NCBI RefSeq assembly: GCF_000429845.1 | Contig: NZ_AUCQ01000001.1 | Coordinates: forward strand, 160,647-224,646 | Origin: Comamonas composti DSM 21721 | Lineage (GTDB): Bacteria > Pseudomonadota > Gammaproteobacteria > Burkholderiales > Burkholderiaceae_C | Reading direction: 5' to 3' | Length of the DNA stretch: 64,000 bases | Shown: positions 37,501 to 45,953 of the stretch, piece after piece | How the letters are laid out: every line of letters starts with the position of its first letter | Numbering within the stretch: the first letter of the stretch is position 1 | The notes under the pieces: model-generated | Databases searched by the model: none | Told to the model about the DNA's origin: nothing | Seen by the model: only the letters and a program-made list of their open reading frames with translations | Position numbers and translations under genes: made by a program

Positions 37501-38078
37501 CCGGCTGGCGCCCCGTGATCGCCGGCCACGAGGACCGGCTGCTGGTGCGCGAGCAAAGCTGGGGCAGCTATCCAAAGCCCGAAGATTACCTGGACAGCTT
37601 TACCCGCTTCGTGCAGGAGCAGCTCAACCAGAGCGTGGCCCTGTCCGTGGTCGTCAACCGCCCCAGAGAACTCACGCGCGAGCAGCTGCGCGAAGTGCGC
37701 CTGCTGCTCGACGGCGCAGGCTATGGCGAAGCCAGCCTCAAGGCCGCCTGGCGCAACCAGAGCAACCAGGACATCACGGCCGGCATCGTCGCCTACATTC
37801 GCCGCGCCGCGCTGGGCGAGCCCCTGCTGTCCTTCGAGGAACGCGTCAACCGCGCCATGCAGCGCATCTACGCCCTGCAGGCCTGGACCAGCGTGCAGCG
37901 CCAATGGCTGGACCGCATTGCGCGCCAGCTCAAGCACGAAACCGTGATCGACGAAAGCTTTCTCAACACCGTCTTCGCCCCCGACGGCGGCACGCCGCGT
38001 GTGGACAAGCTGCTGGGCGGACAATTGCAGAACGTGGTCAACACGCTGGCAGAATCGCTATGGTCGCGGGCGGCCTAA
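34590..38078 (+). CDS. hsdR: Type I restriction enzyme R subunit with N-terminal DUF4145
   Basis: Motor and nuclease subunit of a type I restriction system; 1162 residues. A DUF4145-like helical domain occupies about 1-125 (RRRGNEVAHEV), then a long Gln/Ala-rich coiled coil about 140-235. The HSDR_N nuclease follows with Asp306 (RADYVLF) and Glu320-x-Lys322 (VIEAKRQ). The helicase has Walker A ATGTGKT (from about 463), DEAH at 566 and TATPA near 609, then a specificity-complex-binding C-terminal region. GTG at 34590 is chosen because AGAGAGG lies eight bases upstream and the frame before it lacks conserved features. It is first in the hsdRMS order. Confidence 0.92.
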   Translation: MGSSNFSFLAEHSQPLADLGATAEKIFPLDPTSCVFKLRLLAEAITKEVALRIGVSTLEQTQAELLRTVDARLGLEPQLKQMLHVLRRRGNEVAHEVQPSIGYKEALDSIRIAREVALWFHRSFGSNPDFRPGPFTLPDDPSQKLLALQKQIAELQAQVEQAQQPDPSTMEALQAQLQAQAEQERALAAQAQHERDIYAQLAQEASDNYARLKTELEQAQAQASTQAPSSQQLRTWTERSNRAASQVHMDERSTRLLIDQMLRDAGWQTDSEQLSHAKGARPQRGQNLAIAEWPVSGAGGRSQRADYVLFAGLMPLAVIEAKRQSAPIASSLAQAERYARGMSVNGELQPAWQQPWSDGQGAQFFLPFAYACNGRPFVRQWAESSGTWFRDLRQPSNLARPLPGFHSAEGLQDLLRRDVAKAQQLLTQEATAYLQLRDYQLKAIAAVEQALAQGRTQCLLAMATGTGKTRTVIGLIYRLLKTERFRRILFLVDRTALGEQTQDSFDDMLLEQNQPLSSIYNIAELGDMAPQAATRVQVATVQAMVKRVFASDAPPGIDTFDCIIVDEAHRGYTLDQEMSEAEAELRDQAQYLSTYRRVLDYFDAVKIGLTATPAKHTSDIFGKPVYTYSYREAVADDWLIDYEPPITMETQLSRHGIHFDKGEQVESVDLSSGEIDVAELDDELHFDLESFNRSVITESFNRVICEQLAQAEITPFGEEKTLIFCATDAHADMVKRLLDEAFKAQYGEQYNQAAVAKITGSVDNASQLIRRYKNEALPSIAITVDLLSTGIDVPAICHLVFLRRVKSRILFEQMMGRATRRCDPIGKTVFKIYDPVKLFATLQRVNTMQASVKNPQIGLDQLLDELANPRSRELPGAAGKADTSHADDLLTQLGQRLMRVLRRAEHAAQKKPALKTKLSQLQEQWGVAPAELHRHLHALKTQQGTQAAVQFLQAQPRLLQQIGEVQELMGTGWRPVIAGHEDRLLVREQSWGSYPKPEDYLDSFTRFVQEQLNQSVALSVVVNRPRELTREQLREVRLLLDGAGYGEASLKAAWRNQSNQDITAGIVAYIRRAALGEPLLSFEERVNRAMQRIYALQAWTSVQRQWLDRIARQLKHETVIDESFLNTVFAPDGGTPRVDKLLGGQLQNVVNTLAESLWSRAA

Positions 38079-38141
38079 GGCTCTGCCCGCCCCGGGCCAC
38101 CTCACCCGGCCCCGGACACAAGCGCACCCCTATCAATACAT

Positions 38142-38220
38142 GAGCTGGTAGCGCGCATCACACGGCCATTTCAGGCATAAAACATGCTGAAACTGGCTGC
38201 TGGCAAGCGCTACCAGCTAT
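38142..38220. repeat. Dispersed palindromic repeat between hsdR and hsdM
   Basis: GAGCTGGTAGCGC (38142-38154) and GCGCTACCAGCT (38207-38218) are inverted copies, with an inner TTTCAGGC...GCTGAAAC-type pair. It is the same family as 15538-15629 and 45177-45254. It separates hsdR from the tightly coupled hsdM-hsdS-fourth gene unit and ends about 20 bases before hsdM. Confidence 0.75.
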
Positions 38221-38242
38221 CTTATTCATTTCTTCTTTTGGC

Positions 38243-39685
38243 ATGACACCTTCCGACATCGTCCAGAAACTCTGGGGCCTTTGCGATGTGCTGCGCGACG
38301 ACGGCATCAACTACAGCGACTACGTGACCGAGCTGGTGCTGCTGCTCTACATCAAGATGGAGCATGAAAGCGTGCATGTGCGCGAGCGCCACCGCCTGCC
38401 CGAAGAAGCGCGCTGGCCCGAGCTTACCCAGCGCAGCGGCATGGTCTTGCTCACCCACTACCAGGACGTGCTGACCATGCTCTCGCGCAGCAGCGACCCG
38501 CGCATTGCCGCCATCTACGCGGGCGCGCAGACCCGCCTCAAGGAGCCCCGGCACCTGGCCCAGCTCATCGCCAGTCTGGACGCCATCGACTGGTTCAGCG
38601 CCGACAAGGACGGCCTGGGCGATCTCTACGAAGGACTGCTGGAGAAAAACGCCGGCGAGACCAAGAGCGGCGCAGGCCAGTACTTCACGCCGCGCCCGCT
38701 CATCGATGCCATGGTCGCCGTCATGCAGCCTGAAAAAGGCGAAACCGTACAGGACCCGGCCGCAGGCACGGCAGGCTTTCTGATCGCCGCCGACCGCTAC
38801 ATCCGCAACCGCACCGATAACCTGTACGAGCTGCCCGACGCCGACCGACAGTTCCAGCGCAGCAAGGCCTTTGTGGGCATGGAGCTCGTGGCCAACACGC
38901 GGCGCCTGGCGCTCATGAACTGCCTGCTGCACGGCATGGAGGGCGAAGGCGAAGGCGCCGTGCGCCTGGGCAACACCCTGGCCGAGGCCGGCAAGCGCCT
39001 GCCGCTCAGCGACCTCATGCTCAGCAACCCGCCCTTTGGCACGGCCAAGGGCGGCGGCGGGCCCACGCGCGATGACTTCACCTTCGAGACCAGCAACAAG
39101 CAACTGGCCTTTGTGCAGCACATCGTCGCCCACCTCAAGGACGGCGGCCGCGCGGCCGTGGTCCTGCCCGACAACGTGCTGTTCGAAAGCGGCGTGGGCA
39201 CCGAGATCCGCCGCGACCTCATGCACAAGTGCCGGCTGCACACCATCCTCCGACTGCCCACGGGCATCTTCTACGCCCAGGGCGTGAAGACCAATGTGCT
39301 GTTCTTCGAAAAAGTGGGCAAGGCCGCCACCGACAGCACGCAAGAAGTCTGGGTCTACGACATGCGCACCAATGCGCCCAAGTTCGGCAAGCGCACCCCG
39401 CTGACCGCCGCGCATTTTGCGGAATTCATCTCCGCCTATGGCGAAGACCACAACGGCCGCAGCCCACGCACCGACACCGGCGAACAAGGCCGCTTTCGCT
39501 GCTTTGGCCGCGAATGGATCGCCAAAGAAAAGGCCGACAGCCTGGACATAGCCTGGCTCAAGGACGATGGCGTGGAAGATGCAGCCGACCTGCCCGAGCC
39601 CGCCGTGCTGGCGCGCGAGGCCGTGGAGGAACTCAATGCGGCGGTGGCGGAGCTGGAGGGGATTCTGAGGGAGTTGGGGGAATGA
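38243..39685 (+). CDS. hsdM: Type I restriction-modification DNA methyltransferase M subunit
   Basis: N6-adenine methyltransferase of the type I system; 480 residues, the shorter HsdM form. An N-terminal helical HsdM_N domain (MTPSDIVQKLWGLCDVLRDDGINYSDYVTELVLLLYIK) is followed by the Rossmann methyltransferase. AdoMet motif I is DPAAGTAGF from Asp171, preceded by GQYFTPRPLIDAMV; catalytic motif IV is NPPFG from Asn262. It would methylate DNA as M2S and cut as R2M2S. Its stop overlaps the hsdS start (ATGA), so M and S are co-translated. Confidence 0.95.
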   Translation: MTPSDIVQKLWGLCDVLRDDGINYSDYVTELVLLLYIKMEHESVHVRERHRLPEEARWPELTQRSGMVLLTHYQDVLTMLSRSSDPRIAAIYAGAQTRLKEPRHLAQLIASLDAIDWFSADKDGLGDLYEGLLEKNAGETKSGAGQYFTPRPLIDAMVAVMQPEKGETVQDPAAGTAGFLIAADRYIRNRTDNLYELPDADRQFQRSKAFVGMELVANTRRLALMNCLLHGMEGEGEGAVRLGNTLAEAGKRLPLSDLMLSNPPFGTAKGGGGPTRDDFTFETSNKQLAFVQHIVAHLKDGGRAAVVLPDNVLFESGVGTEIRRDLMHKCRLHTILRLPTGIFYAQGVKTNVLFFEKVGKAATDSTQEVWVYDMRTNAPKFGKRTPLTAAHFAEFISAYGEDHNGRSPRTDTGEQGRFRCFGREWIAKEKADSLDIAWLKDDGVEDAADLPEPAVLAREAVEELNAAVAELEGILRELGE

Positions 39686-41073
39686 GTGCGTTGCCTTGTG
39701 GATGGGCCACTGCTGCCATTGCAGATGTTGCAACTTTCAATCCCAAAACGCTCGCTGAAGATTCATTAAATGCTGCATTCGCGCCAATGCAGTATCTCGG
39801 CACCCGTTATCGCCATCGTATGGCTTTTGAGCAAAAGCCTTGGGGTGAAATCAAGAAAGCCTACGTTCACTTTCAGCCACGCGATGTGATCGTCGCCAAA
39901 GTCACTCCCTGCTTTGAGAATGGCAAAGCAGGGGTTGCACCACCGCTTCCCAACAACATTGGGGCTGGAAGTTCTGAATTCTGTGTGTTCAGGCCTTTCC
40001 AGGGCATTGATGGGCGCTACTTGCTAGCTTGGCTAAGCACAGAGGATTTTCGACGGCGTGCCACGGTCGCAATGACAGGGTCTGTAGGACTGAAGCGAGT
40101 GCCTAAGGAGGTGTTTCTGACCGAGGAAATTCCGCTGGCCCCAAAGCAGGAGCAACGCCGCATAGCCGACAAACTCGACACCGTGCTGGCCCACGTGGAT
40201 GCGGTCAACGAGCGCCTGGCCCGCGTGGCGCCCTTGCTCAAGCGCCTGCGCCAGTCCGTGTTGGCTGCCGCTACCTCGGGACGGTTGACGGAGGATTGGC
40301 GGGAAGGAGCGCCAGACTGGAAAATCTTACGTGCTGATGAGATATGCGAGAAGGTACAAAGTGGTGGCACTCCAAAAGCTGGTTTTTCTGAAAATGGTGT
40401 GCCATTCCTCAAGGTTTACAACATCGTGGACCAAAAGGTTGATTTCCATTACCGACCTCAGTATGTCGCAGACGTCGTTAATTCCAGCGAGCTTCGCAAG
40501 TCACAAGTAAAACCCGGCGATGTACTGATGAACATTGTTGGTCCTCCGCTAGGAAAGGTTGCAATCGTCCCAAGCACTTATGACGCCTGGAACATTAACC
40601 AAGCAATTACGTTATTTAGGCCTTCAGAAGCTATATCTGCACAATGGATTTACGCCGTGTTATGCGAAGGAGCTCCTATCCGAGCTGTCCTAAGCAGCAC
40701 GAAAGGCTCTGTGGGACAGGTAAACATTTCATTGTCTCAATGCAGAGCTTTTGATTTTCCAGTTCCTTCAACCGAAGAACAAACCGAAATCGTCCGCCGA
40801 GTAGAGCTTTTATTCGCCTACGCCGACCGCCTCGAAGCCCGCCTGCAATCCGCCCAGACTGCCGCCAACCGCCTCACGCCTGCGCTGCTGGCCAAGGCCT
40901 TTCGTGGCGAGCTGGTGCCGCAGGACCCCGATGACGAGCCCGCGGCCGAGCTGCTGCGGCGCCTGGCCGAAAGCCGCTCCAGCCTTGCAGCCAAGCCCCG
41001 CAAACCCCGTAACACTGCATATAAGAACACCCAAAACCCCGCGCCACAGAGCGCTCAGGAGAAGCCGCTGTGA
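39682..41073 (+). CDS. hsdS: Type I restriction-modification specificity S subunit
   Basis: DNA-recognition subunit of 463 residues with two target-recognition domains. TRD1 covers about 1-155, followed by the conserved spacer helix (KQEQRRIADKLDTVLAHVDAVNERLARV). TRD2 covers about 210-370 (WKILRADEICEKVQSGGTPKAGF), followed by the second helix (STEEQTEIVRRVELLFAYADRLE) and KAFRGELVPQDPDDEPA. The target sequence cannot be predicted from this. TRD2 (about 40315-40790) is visibly richer in A and T than flanking DNA, a sign of domain exchange. Start and stop overlap both neighbours by four bases. Confidence 0.93.
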   Translation: MSALPCGWATAAIADVATFNPKTLAEDSLNAAFAPMQYLGTRYRHRMAFEQKPWGEIKKAYVHFQPRDVIVAKVTPCFENGKAGVAPPLPNNIGAGSSEFCVFRPFQGIDGRYLLAWLSTEDFRRRATVAMTGSVGLKRVPKEVFLTEEIPLAPKQEQRRIADKLDTVLAHVDAVNERLARVAPLLKRLRQSVLAAATSGRLTEDWREGAPDWKILRADEICEKVQSGGTPKAGFSENGVPFLKVYNIVDQKVDFHYRPQYVADVVNSSELRKSQVKPGDVLMNIVGPPLGKVAIVPSTYDAWNINQAITLFRPSEAISAQWIYAVLCEGAPIRAVLSSTKGSVGQVNISLSQCRAFDFPVPSTEEQTEIVRRVELLFAYADRLEARLQSAQTAANRLTPALLAKAFRGELVPQDPDDEPAAELLRRLAESRSSLAAKPRKPRNTAYKNTQNPAPQSAQEKPL

Positions 41074-42068
41074 GCGATATTCAACTCTTCAGACTGGACG
41101 CTGCAGGCGGCGCCAGCGAGCTGCAAGGCCTGGCATCGGGGCTGGAAAAGCCTCTGCAGAACCTGATCGAGGCCAACCTCGAAGTCATGCTGGGCATACG
41201 CTTTCTGGCCACCGAGTACGGCACAGGCAAGACGCATGGCGGGCGCATGGACACGCTGGGCATCGACGAAAATCATTGCCCGGTGATCATCGAATACAAG
41301 CGCTCGGTGGGCGAGAACGTGATCAACCAGGGCCTGTACTACCTGGACTGGTTGCTGGACCATAAGGCCGAGTTCGAGCTGTTGGTGCTCAAGAAACTGG
41401 GCGCCACCGCAGCCGAAGCCATTGACTGGAGCGCGCCACGCCTGGTGTGCATCGCGGCGGATTTCACCAAGTACGACGGGCACGCGGTACAGCAGATTCA
41501 GCGCAATATCGAGCTCATGCGCTACCGCCGCTTTGGCGGCGACTTGCTGCTGCTGGAGCTGGCCCATGCCTATGCGCCCGTGGCGCCCTCTGGCAAGAAG
41601 ACGCAGGCCGATGGTGTCGTCGCGGCTGCAGCCGATGGGCTGGCCGGCATGACCGGCGGTGTGGCGCCAGCTTCCAGCCTTGCGGATGCTGGCAAGCCTG
41701 CAGGGCCGGACAAAAGCTATGCAGACATCGTGCAAGCCCTGCCGCAGGATCTACTGGACATGCTGGCCTCGCTGGAGGAGTACACGCTGTCCCTGGGCGA
41801 CGATGTGCAGCGCAAGGAGCTCAGGCTTTACGCGGCCTTTAAGCGCATTCGCAACTTTGCCTCGGTGGTGGCGCAAAAGTCCCGGCTGCTGCTATACCTG
41901 CACCTGGACCCGCAGCAGCACCTGCCCGCCATCCGGGCCGTGCTGCCCCAGGTACGCGACGTATCAGTCAAAGGCCACTGGGGCACGGGCGATATCGAAG
42001 TACCGCTGACGTCGCTGGCCGACCTGGAAGCCGCTAAGCCGTTCATTGAACAGGCCTATCTGCGCTAA
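41070..42068 (+). CDS. DUF5655-type protein with NucS-like nuclease core, fourth gene of the RM operon
   Basis: A 332-residue protein. The N-terminal half shows a PD-(D/E)xK pattern: GGRMDTLGIDENHCPVIIEYKRS has Asp61, Glu75 and Lys77, followed by Gln87 in NQGLYYLDWLL, as in NucS/DUF91 nucleases. A loose linker (about 180-215) leads to a C-terminal DUF5655 domain (about 220-330) proposed to bind nucleic acid or protein. It starts with GTG overlapping the hsdS stop (GTGA), which implies co-translation with the RM system. It could be an accessory nuclease or a regulator of restriction; no role is established that I know. Confidence 0.75.
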   Translation: MSDIQLFRLDAAGGASELQGLASGLEKPLQNLIEANLEVMLGIRFLATEYGTGKTHGGRMDTLGIDENHCPVIIEYKRSVGENVINQGLYYLDWLLDHKAEFELLVLKKLGATAAEAIDWSAPRLVCIAADFTKYDGHAVQQIQRNIELMRYRRFGGDLLLLELAHAYAPVAPSGKKTQADGVVAAAADGLAGMTGGVAPASSLADAGKPAGPDKSYADIVQALPQDLLDMLASLEEYTLSLGDDVQRKELRLYAAFKRIRNFASVVAQKSRLLLYLHLDPQQHLPAIRAVLPQVRDVSVKGHWGTGDIEVPLTSLADLEAAKPFIEQAYLR

Positions 42069-42176
42069 GAGCGCGTTTTCGGCCTCTACGCAGCCCACCC
42101 GCAGACCAGTGAAAAACTGCACGCGGAGAGCTTTCGCCCGCGGCCCGGGTAGGCCATGTGCGTATCGCGCAAACCG

Positions 42177-42491
42177 TCAAGCCGCGCGCACCACGGCGGG
42201 CGTGGGGTTGGAGGGTTGGGCCGCCTCGGGGTTCATGGACTTGAGCTGGCGCTCTGCAGGGCGGGCCTCGTTCGTGGAGCGGGGCTGCCTCTGGGCCTCT
42301 TCCCAGTGGCGCAGCTCTTCTTCAAGGCGAATGACGCGCTCGGCATACATGTCGGCGCAGGATTTGTAGTGTTCGGCGGCTATCGAGTGCTCCAGCATGG
42401 CCAGGCGTGCTTCCTCCAGATAGCTGCGTGCGCGCCGGATATGACGAGGTTCGACCAGGCCTCCTGCCGTGAGAAATTTTCTCCAGAACAT
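42177..42491 (-). CDS. Small conserved-looking helical protein
   Basis: A 104-residue frame, MFWRKFLTAGG then a predicted long amphipathic helix (EPRHIRRARSYLEEARLAML, and AAEHYKSCADMYAERVIRLEEELRHWEEAQ) and a polar, proline-rich tail. AAGGA lies about eight bases before the ATG, a good ribosome site. It is alone, convergent with the RM operon and divergent from aat. It has no signal peptide or membrane segment. No family recognised; perhaps a coiled-coil partner protein. Confidence 0.65.
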   Translation of the reverse strand: MFWRKFLTAGGLVEPRHIRRARSYLEEARLAMLEHSIAAEHYKSCADMYAERVIRLEEELRHWEEAQRQPRSTNEARPAERQLKSMNPEAAQPSNPTPAVVRAA

Positions 42492-42708
42492 GGCTCATCC
42501 TTCTTCCATGGCCTCAAGGGGAACATGGAGCAGTTTGGAAGGCCACACCCCAACTGCCCTGCCTGGCCCTGGCCTGCTGGCGGCTGCTGCGCTGTCCGGC
42601 CCGGCCGGTCGGCAGCCGCCCAGATCAGTCAGGGCCAGGCCCGTGAACGACGCTCCCCCGAGTTTGTGCAAAACTCACTGCATCTTGGTGTAACTGTTTT
42701 CAAGCTCC

Positions 42709-43452
42709 ATGTCCCACCCCCTTCCCTGGCTTGCTCCGCAACAGCCCTTTCCCCCGGTTGAGGCGACCTGGGGCGCGGACGATCCGATTCCCGGGCTGCT
42801 GGCCGCAGGCGGCCAGCTTGATGCCGAGCATCTGCGCGCGGCCTACAGCCAGGGAATCTTCCCCTGGTTCAGCGAGGGGCAGCCGACGCTGTGGTGGTCG
42901 CCCGACCCGCGCATGGTGCTGCAGACGCGCGAGCTGCGCCTGCATCGCAGTCTACGCAAAAGCCTTGTGCGCTTTCGCCAAGACCCCGAGTGCGAGATAC
43001 GTATAGACAGTGCTTTTACTTCCGTCATCGGGCATTGCGCCCGGACGCCGCGCCAGGGCCAGGACGGAACCTGGATCGTGCAGGCCATCATCGATGCCTA
43101 TGTGCAACTGCATGAGCAAGGTCTGGCGCACAGCGTGGAGACCTGGGTCGGGGGCCGGCTGGTCGGCGGCCTGTACTGCGTGGCCCTGGGGCGGGCAGTG
43201 TTCGGCGAGTCCATGTTCGCCCATGCGAGCGATGCCTCCAAGATTGCGCTGGCGGCCCTGGTGGCGCTGTGCCGGGCCCAGGATGCACCACAGATCGACT
43301 GCCAGCAGGCCACGCCCCATCTGGCCTCGCTGGGTGCACGCGAAATGCCCAGGGCCGAGTTCCTGCGCCGAATGAAGCAGCAAAGCCGCAGGCCTGCAAT
43401 GCAGTGGCAGTTCGACCCCGTATACTGGGACGAGCTGCTGTCCCGGCCCTGA
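42709..43452 (+). CDS. aat: Leucyl/phenylalanyl-tRNA--protein transferase
   Basis: Adds Leu or Phe to N-terminal Arg or Lys of proteins, marking them for ClpS-ClpAP; 247 residues. Family segments: GLLAAGGQLDAEHLRAAYSQGIFPWFSEGQPTLWWSPDPRMVL at the N-terminus, and VGGLYCVALGRAVFGESMFAHASDASKIAL in the GNAT-like core. It is 63 bases upstream of bpt on the same strand; the pair supplies both branches of the bacterial N-end rule. Confidence 0.95.
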   Translation: MSHPLPWLAPQQPFPPVEATWGADDPIPGLLAAGGQLDAEHLRAAYSQGIFPWFSEGQPTLWWSPDPRMVLQTRELRLHRSLRKSLVRFRQDPECEIRIDSAFTSVIGHCARTPRQGQDGTWIVQAIIDAYVQLHEQGLAHSVETWVGGRLVGGLYCVALGRAVFGESMFAHASDASKIALAALVALCRAQDAPQIDCQQATPHLASLGAREMPRAEFLRRMKQQSRRPAMQWQFDPVYWDELLSRP

Positions 43453-43515
43453 AGTGCGCAGCCGCATTCTTCAGGCAGCCGGCCCGTCTTCAGGCATAGC
43501 CGTCACCAGCACACC

Positions 43516-44259
43516 ATGACGCATCCGAACGACCTGCCCTTGCAAGCGCTGCAGTTCTACGCAACCGCAGCCTATCCCTGCAGCTATCTGCCCGACCGCA
43601 TGGCGCGCTCCCAGGTGGCCACGCCCAGTCATCTGATACAGAACAGCGCCTACTCCGAGCTCGTGGGCCTGGGCTTCAGGCGCAGCGGCATGTTCACCTA
43701 CCGCCCGTACTGCGATGGCTGCCGCGCCTGCATTGCGCTGCGCATCGTGGTGCAGGACTTCCAGCCCGACCGCAGCCAGCGCCGCGCGGCCACGCGCCAT
43801 GCGGATCTGAACGCCTCCATCCAGCGGCTGCATTACTCCAACGAGCATTACGCGCTGTATCTGCGCTACCAGCAAAAACGCCACAGCGGCGGCGGCATGG
43901 ACCAGGACAGCGTGGACCAGTACACGCAGTTTCTGCTGCAAAGCCGGGTCAACTCGCGCCTGGTGGAGTTCCGCCAGGCCATGCCCGACGGCAGCCAGGG
44001 GCCGCTGAAGATGGTCTCCATCCTCGACGTGCTTGAAGACGGCCTGTCTGCGGTCTACACCTTCTACGAGCCCGATGATCAGGCCAGCTACGGCACCTTC
44101 AACGTGCTGTGGCAGATCGACCAGGCGCGCGCCATGGGCCTGCCTTATGCGTATCTGGGCTACTGGATAGAGCAAAGCCCCAAGATGAACTACAAGGCGC
44201 GCTTTCTGCCGCATGAAATCCGGGTGAACGATCGCTGGCAGCGCGTGGACAAGGCCTGA
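43516..44259 (+). CDS. bpt: Aspartate/glutamate leucyltransferase
   Basis: Transfers Leu to N-terminal Asp or Glu, feeding the N-end rule pathway; 247 residues of the ATE1-related family. The Cys-rich N-terminal region is [16 protein letters not shown] and [16 protein letters not shown]; the C-terminal GNAT part shows [22 protein letters not shown] and [17 protein letters not shown]. It follows aat with a short gap and is probably co-transcribed. Elsewhere pyrD often comes next; here an IclR gene follows. Confidence 0.95.
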   Translation: MTHPNDLPLQALQFYATAAYPCSYLPDRMARSQVATPSHLIQNSAYSELVGLGFRRSGMFTYRPYCDGCRACIALRIVVQDFQPDRSQRRAATRHADLNASIQRLHYSNEHYALYLRYQQKRHSGGGMDQDSVDQYTQFLLQSRVNSRLVEFRQAMPDGSQGPLKMVSILDVLEDGLSAVYTFYEPDDQASYGTFNVLWQIDQARAMGLPYAYLGYWIEQSPKMNYKARFLPHEIRVNDRWQRVDKA

Positions 44260-44364
44260 TGCTGCGGGCGCAGGCGCCCATGTCGCTTGAGCATGCCCAG
44301 GCGCCGCCTGCCACCGCTAGAATGCCCGGATTCCCCAAATGCCTCTGTGCCCCCTTCGTGCCCT

Positions 44365-45171
44365 ATGAAAAAAGAAGATAACGCGGCCTCCAACAAGCCC
44401 AGCGTGCAGGTTCTGGAACGCATGTTCACCCTGATCGACGTTCTGGCCTCGCGCGAGGAAGCGGTATCCCTCAAGGAGATCAGCGAACGCACCGGCCTGC
44501 ACCCTTCGACCACGCACCGCATTCTCAACGACCTGGCCCTGGGCCGGTTCGTGGACCGGCCCGAGTCCGGCAGCTACCGCCTGGGCATGCGCTTTCTGGA
44601 GCTGGGCAATCTGGTCAAGGCCAGGCTCAGCGTGCGCGAGGCCGCACTGGGCCCGATGCGCCTTTTGCACAAGCAGATACAGCAGCCGGTCAGTCTCTCG
44701 GTGCGCCAGGGCGATGAGATCGTCTATGTGGAGCGCGCCTACAGCGAGCGCTCGGGCATGCAGGTGGTGCGCGCCATCGGCGGCCATGCGCCGCTGCACC
44801 TGACATCCAACGGCAAGCTGTTCCTGGCCGCCGATGATGCCCAGCAGGTGCGCGCCTATGCCACGCGCACCGGGCTGGCGGGCAAGACCCACTACAGCAT
44901 TACCCGACTCATCGACCTGGAAAGCGAGCTCGAAAAGGCCCGCCAGTACGGCGTGGCGCGCGACAACGAGGAGCTGGAGCTGGGCGTGCGCTGCATGGCT
45001 GCAGGCATTTACGACGACCAGGGCAAGCTGGTCGCGGGCCTGTCGATCTCGGCACCGGCCGACCGGCTCGACGAGGGCTGGCTGTCCAGGCTGCAGGCCA
45101 CGGCCCAGGAGATCTCCGAGGCCATGGGCTTCCACGGCATGCGCACCGCCCCCGCACGCGCCACCCGCTAA
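44365..45171 (+). CDS. IclR family transcriptional regulator
   Basis: A 268-residue regulator with an N-terminal winged helix-turn-helix (VQVLERMFTLIDVLASREE, SLKEISERTGLHPSTTHRILNDL) and an IclR effector domain from about residue 85 to the end. The segment GEELG-like VARDNEELELGVRCMAAGIYDDQGKLVAGLSISAP is the conserved core of the effector domain. The ATG at 44365 lacks a strong ribosome site. No catabolic operon adjoins it in the same or divergent orientation, so the target is not evident. A palindromic repeat follows the stop by six bases. Confidence 0.9.
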   Translation: MKKEDNAASNKPSVQVLERMFTLIDVLASREEAVSLKEISERTGLHPSTTHRILNDLALGRFVDRPESGSYRLGMRFLELGNLVKARLSVREAALGPMRLLHKQIQQPVSLSVRQGDEIVYVERAYSERSGMQVVRAIGGHAPLHLTSNGKLFLAADDAQQVRAYATRTGLAGKTHYSITRLIDLESELEKARQYGVARDNEELELGVRCMAAGIYDDQGKLVAGLSISAPADRLDEGWLSRLQATAQEISEAMGFHGMRTAPARATR

Positions 45172-45176
45172 AACAG

Positions 45177-45254
45177 GAGCTGCCAGCGCTTGACCTGCCT
45201 GAGTTTCAGATGGTTTTCCATCTGAAATCCTTGATCAGCAAGCGCTAGCAGCTC
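45177..45254. repeat. Dispersed palindromic repeat between iclR-type gene and esterase
   Basis: GAGCTGCCAGCGCTTG (45177-45192) and CAAGCGCTAGCAGCTC (45239-45254) are inverted copies with one mismatch, and TTTCAGATGG...CCATCTGAAA (45204-45229) forms an inner 10-bp stem. It lies between convergent genes and probably ends transcription from both. Confidence 0.8.
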
Positions 45255-45266
45255 TTATTTTTAATG

Positions 45267-45953
45267 TCACTCCAAGGCCTGCAGCCACTGCATGCTGGCC
45301 GCCAGCTCCTCGGGCCGCAGTTCGTGGTAGCCCGGGTATTCGTGATAGCTGAGCTCCAGCGGCAGCTCTTGCACATGGGTGCGAATCGCCTGCGCGCTGG
45401 ACAAGGGAATGACGTTGTCATCCACCCCATGGCTGACCCATAGCGACTTGCCCGTGAACTGCGCCTGTGCGGCCTGCTCGTGCAAGGCCTCGGGCAGCAA
45501 TCGCCCGTGCCAGACCATGGCCGCACGCGCAAGAGCGGGCTGGGTCAGCAGCGTGGTCAGCGCCATGATGCCGCCCTGGCTGAATCCGCCCAGCACGCTG
45601 CGCGCAGGACCTACGCCCAGGCGCGTCTGGGCCTCCTGCAGCGTTGTCAGCAGCAAGGCGCGCGCCTGCCGCGCCTGGGCTTCGTCGATGTGGCGCCGCC
45701 CCTGTGCGTCCACGCTGAACGCAAACCAGCCATGGGAGTCCGGCCCCGCCATGGGCATGGCATAGGGCGCGCGCAGGCTCAGCACATGAAACCGGGGCGG
45801 CACGTAGGGCGCAAGCCCGAACAAATCCTTTTCATTGCTGCCCACGCCATGCATGAGCAGCAGCAGCCAGGGCTGCTCTCCGGGCCCGGGGCTGGCCGCG
45901 CGCTGCAGCGCCAGCAGGGGCAAATCCTTGATCTCCATCTCTTGATTCCTCAT
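45267..45953 (-). CDS. Alpha/beta hydrolase, phospholipase/carboxylesterase family
   Basis: A 228-residue esterase. The nucleophile is Ser125 in GGFSQGG, the acid is in HGVDDNVIPLSSAQ and the histidine in YPGYHEL; the oxyanion segment is LLMHGVGSN. Family members hydrolyse short acyl esters or lysophospholipids. The ATG at 45953 overlaps the stop of the upstream ygiD gene (ATGA), implying co-translation; an ATG five codons downstream with AGGA upstream is also possible. No signal peptide, so cytoplasmic. Confidence 0.9.
   Translation of the reverse strand: MRNQEMEIKDLPLLALQRAASPGPGEQPWLLLLMHGVGSNEKDLFGLAPYVPPRFHVLSLRAPYAMPMAGPDSHGWFAFSVDAQGRRHIDEAQARQARALLLTTLQEAQTRLGVGPARSVLGGFSQGGIMALTTLLTQPALARAAMVWHGRLLPEALHEQAAQAQFTGKSLWVSHGVDDNVIPLSSAQAIRTHVQELPLELSYHEYPGYHELRPEELAASMQWLQALE

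Noticed and set aside
34590-42068. Restriction operon as part of a mobile island or prophage
   Set aside because: No integrase, transposase, attachment repeats or tRNA border were found on either side; only the hsdS recognition domain shows different composition.
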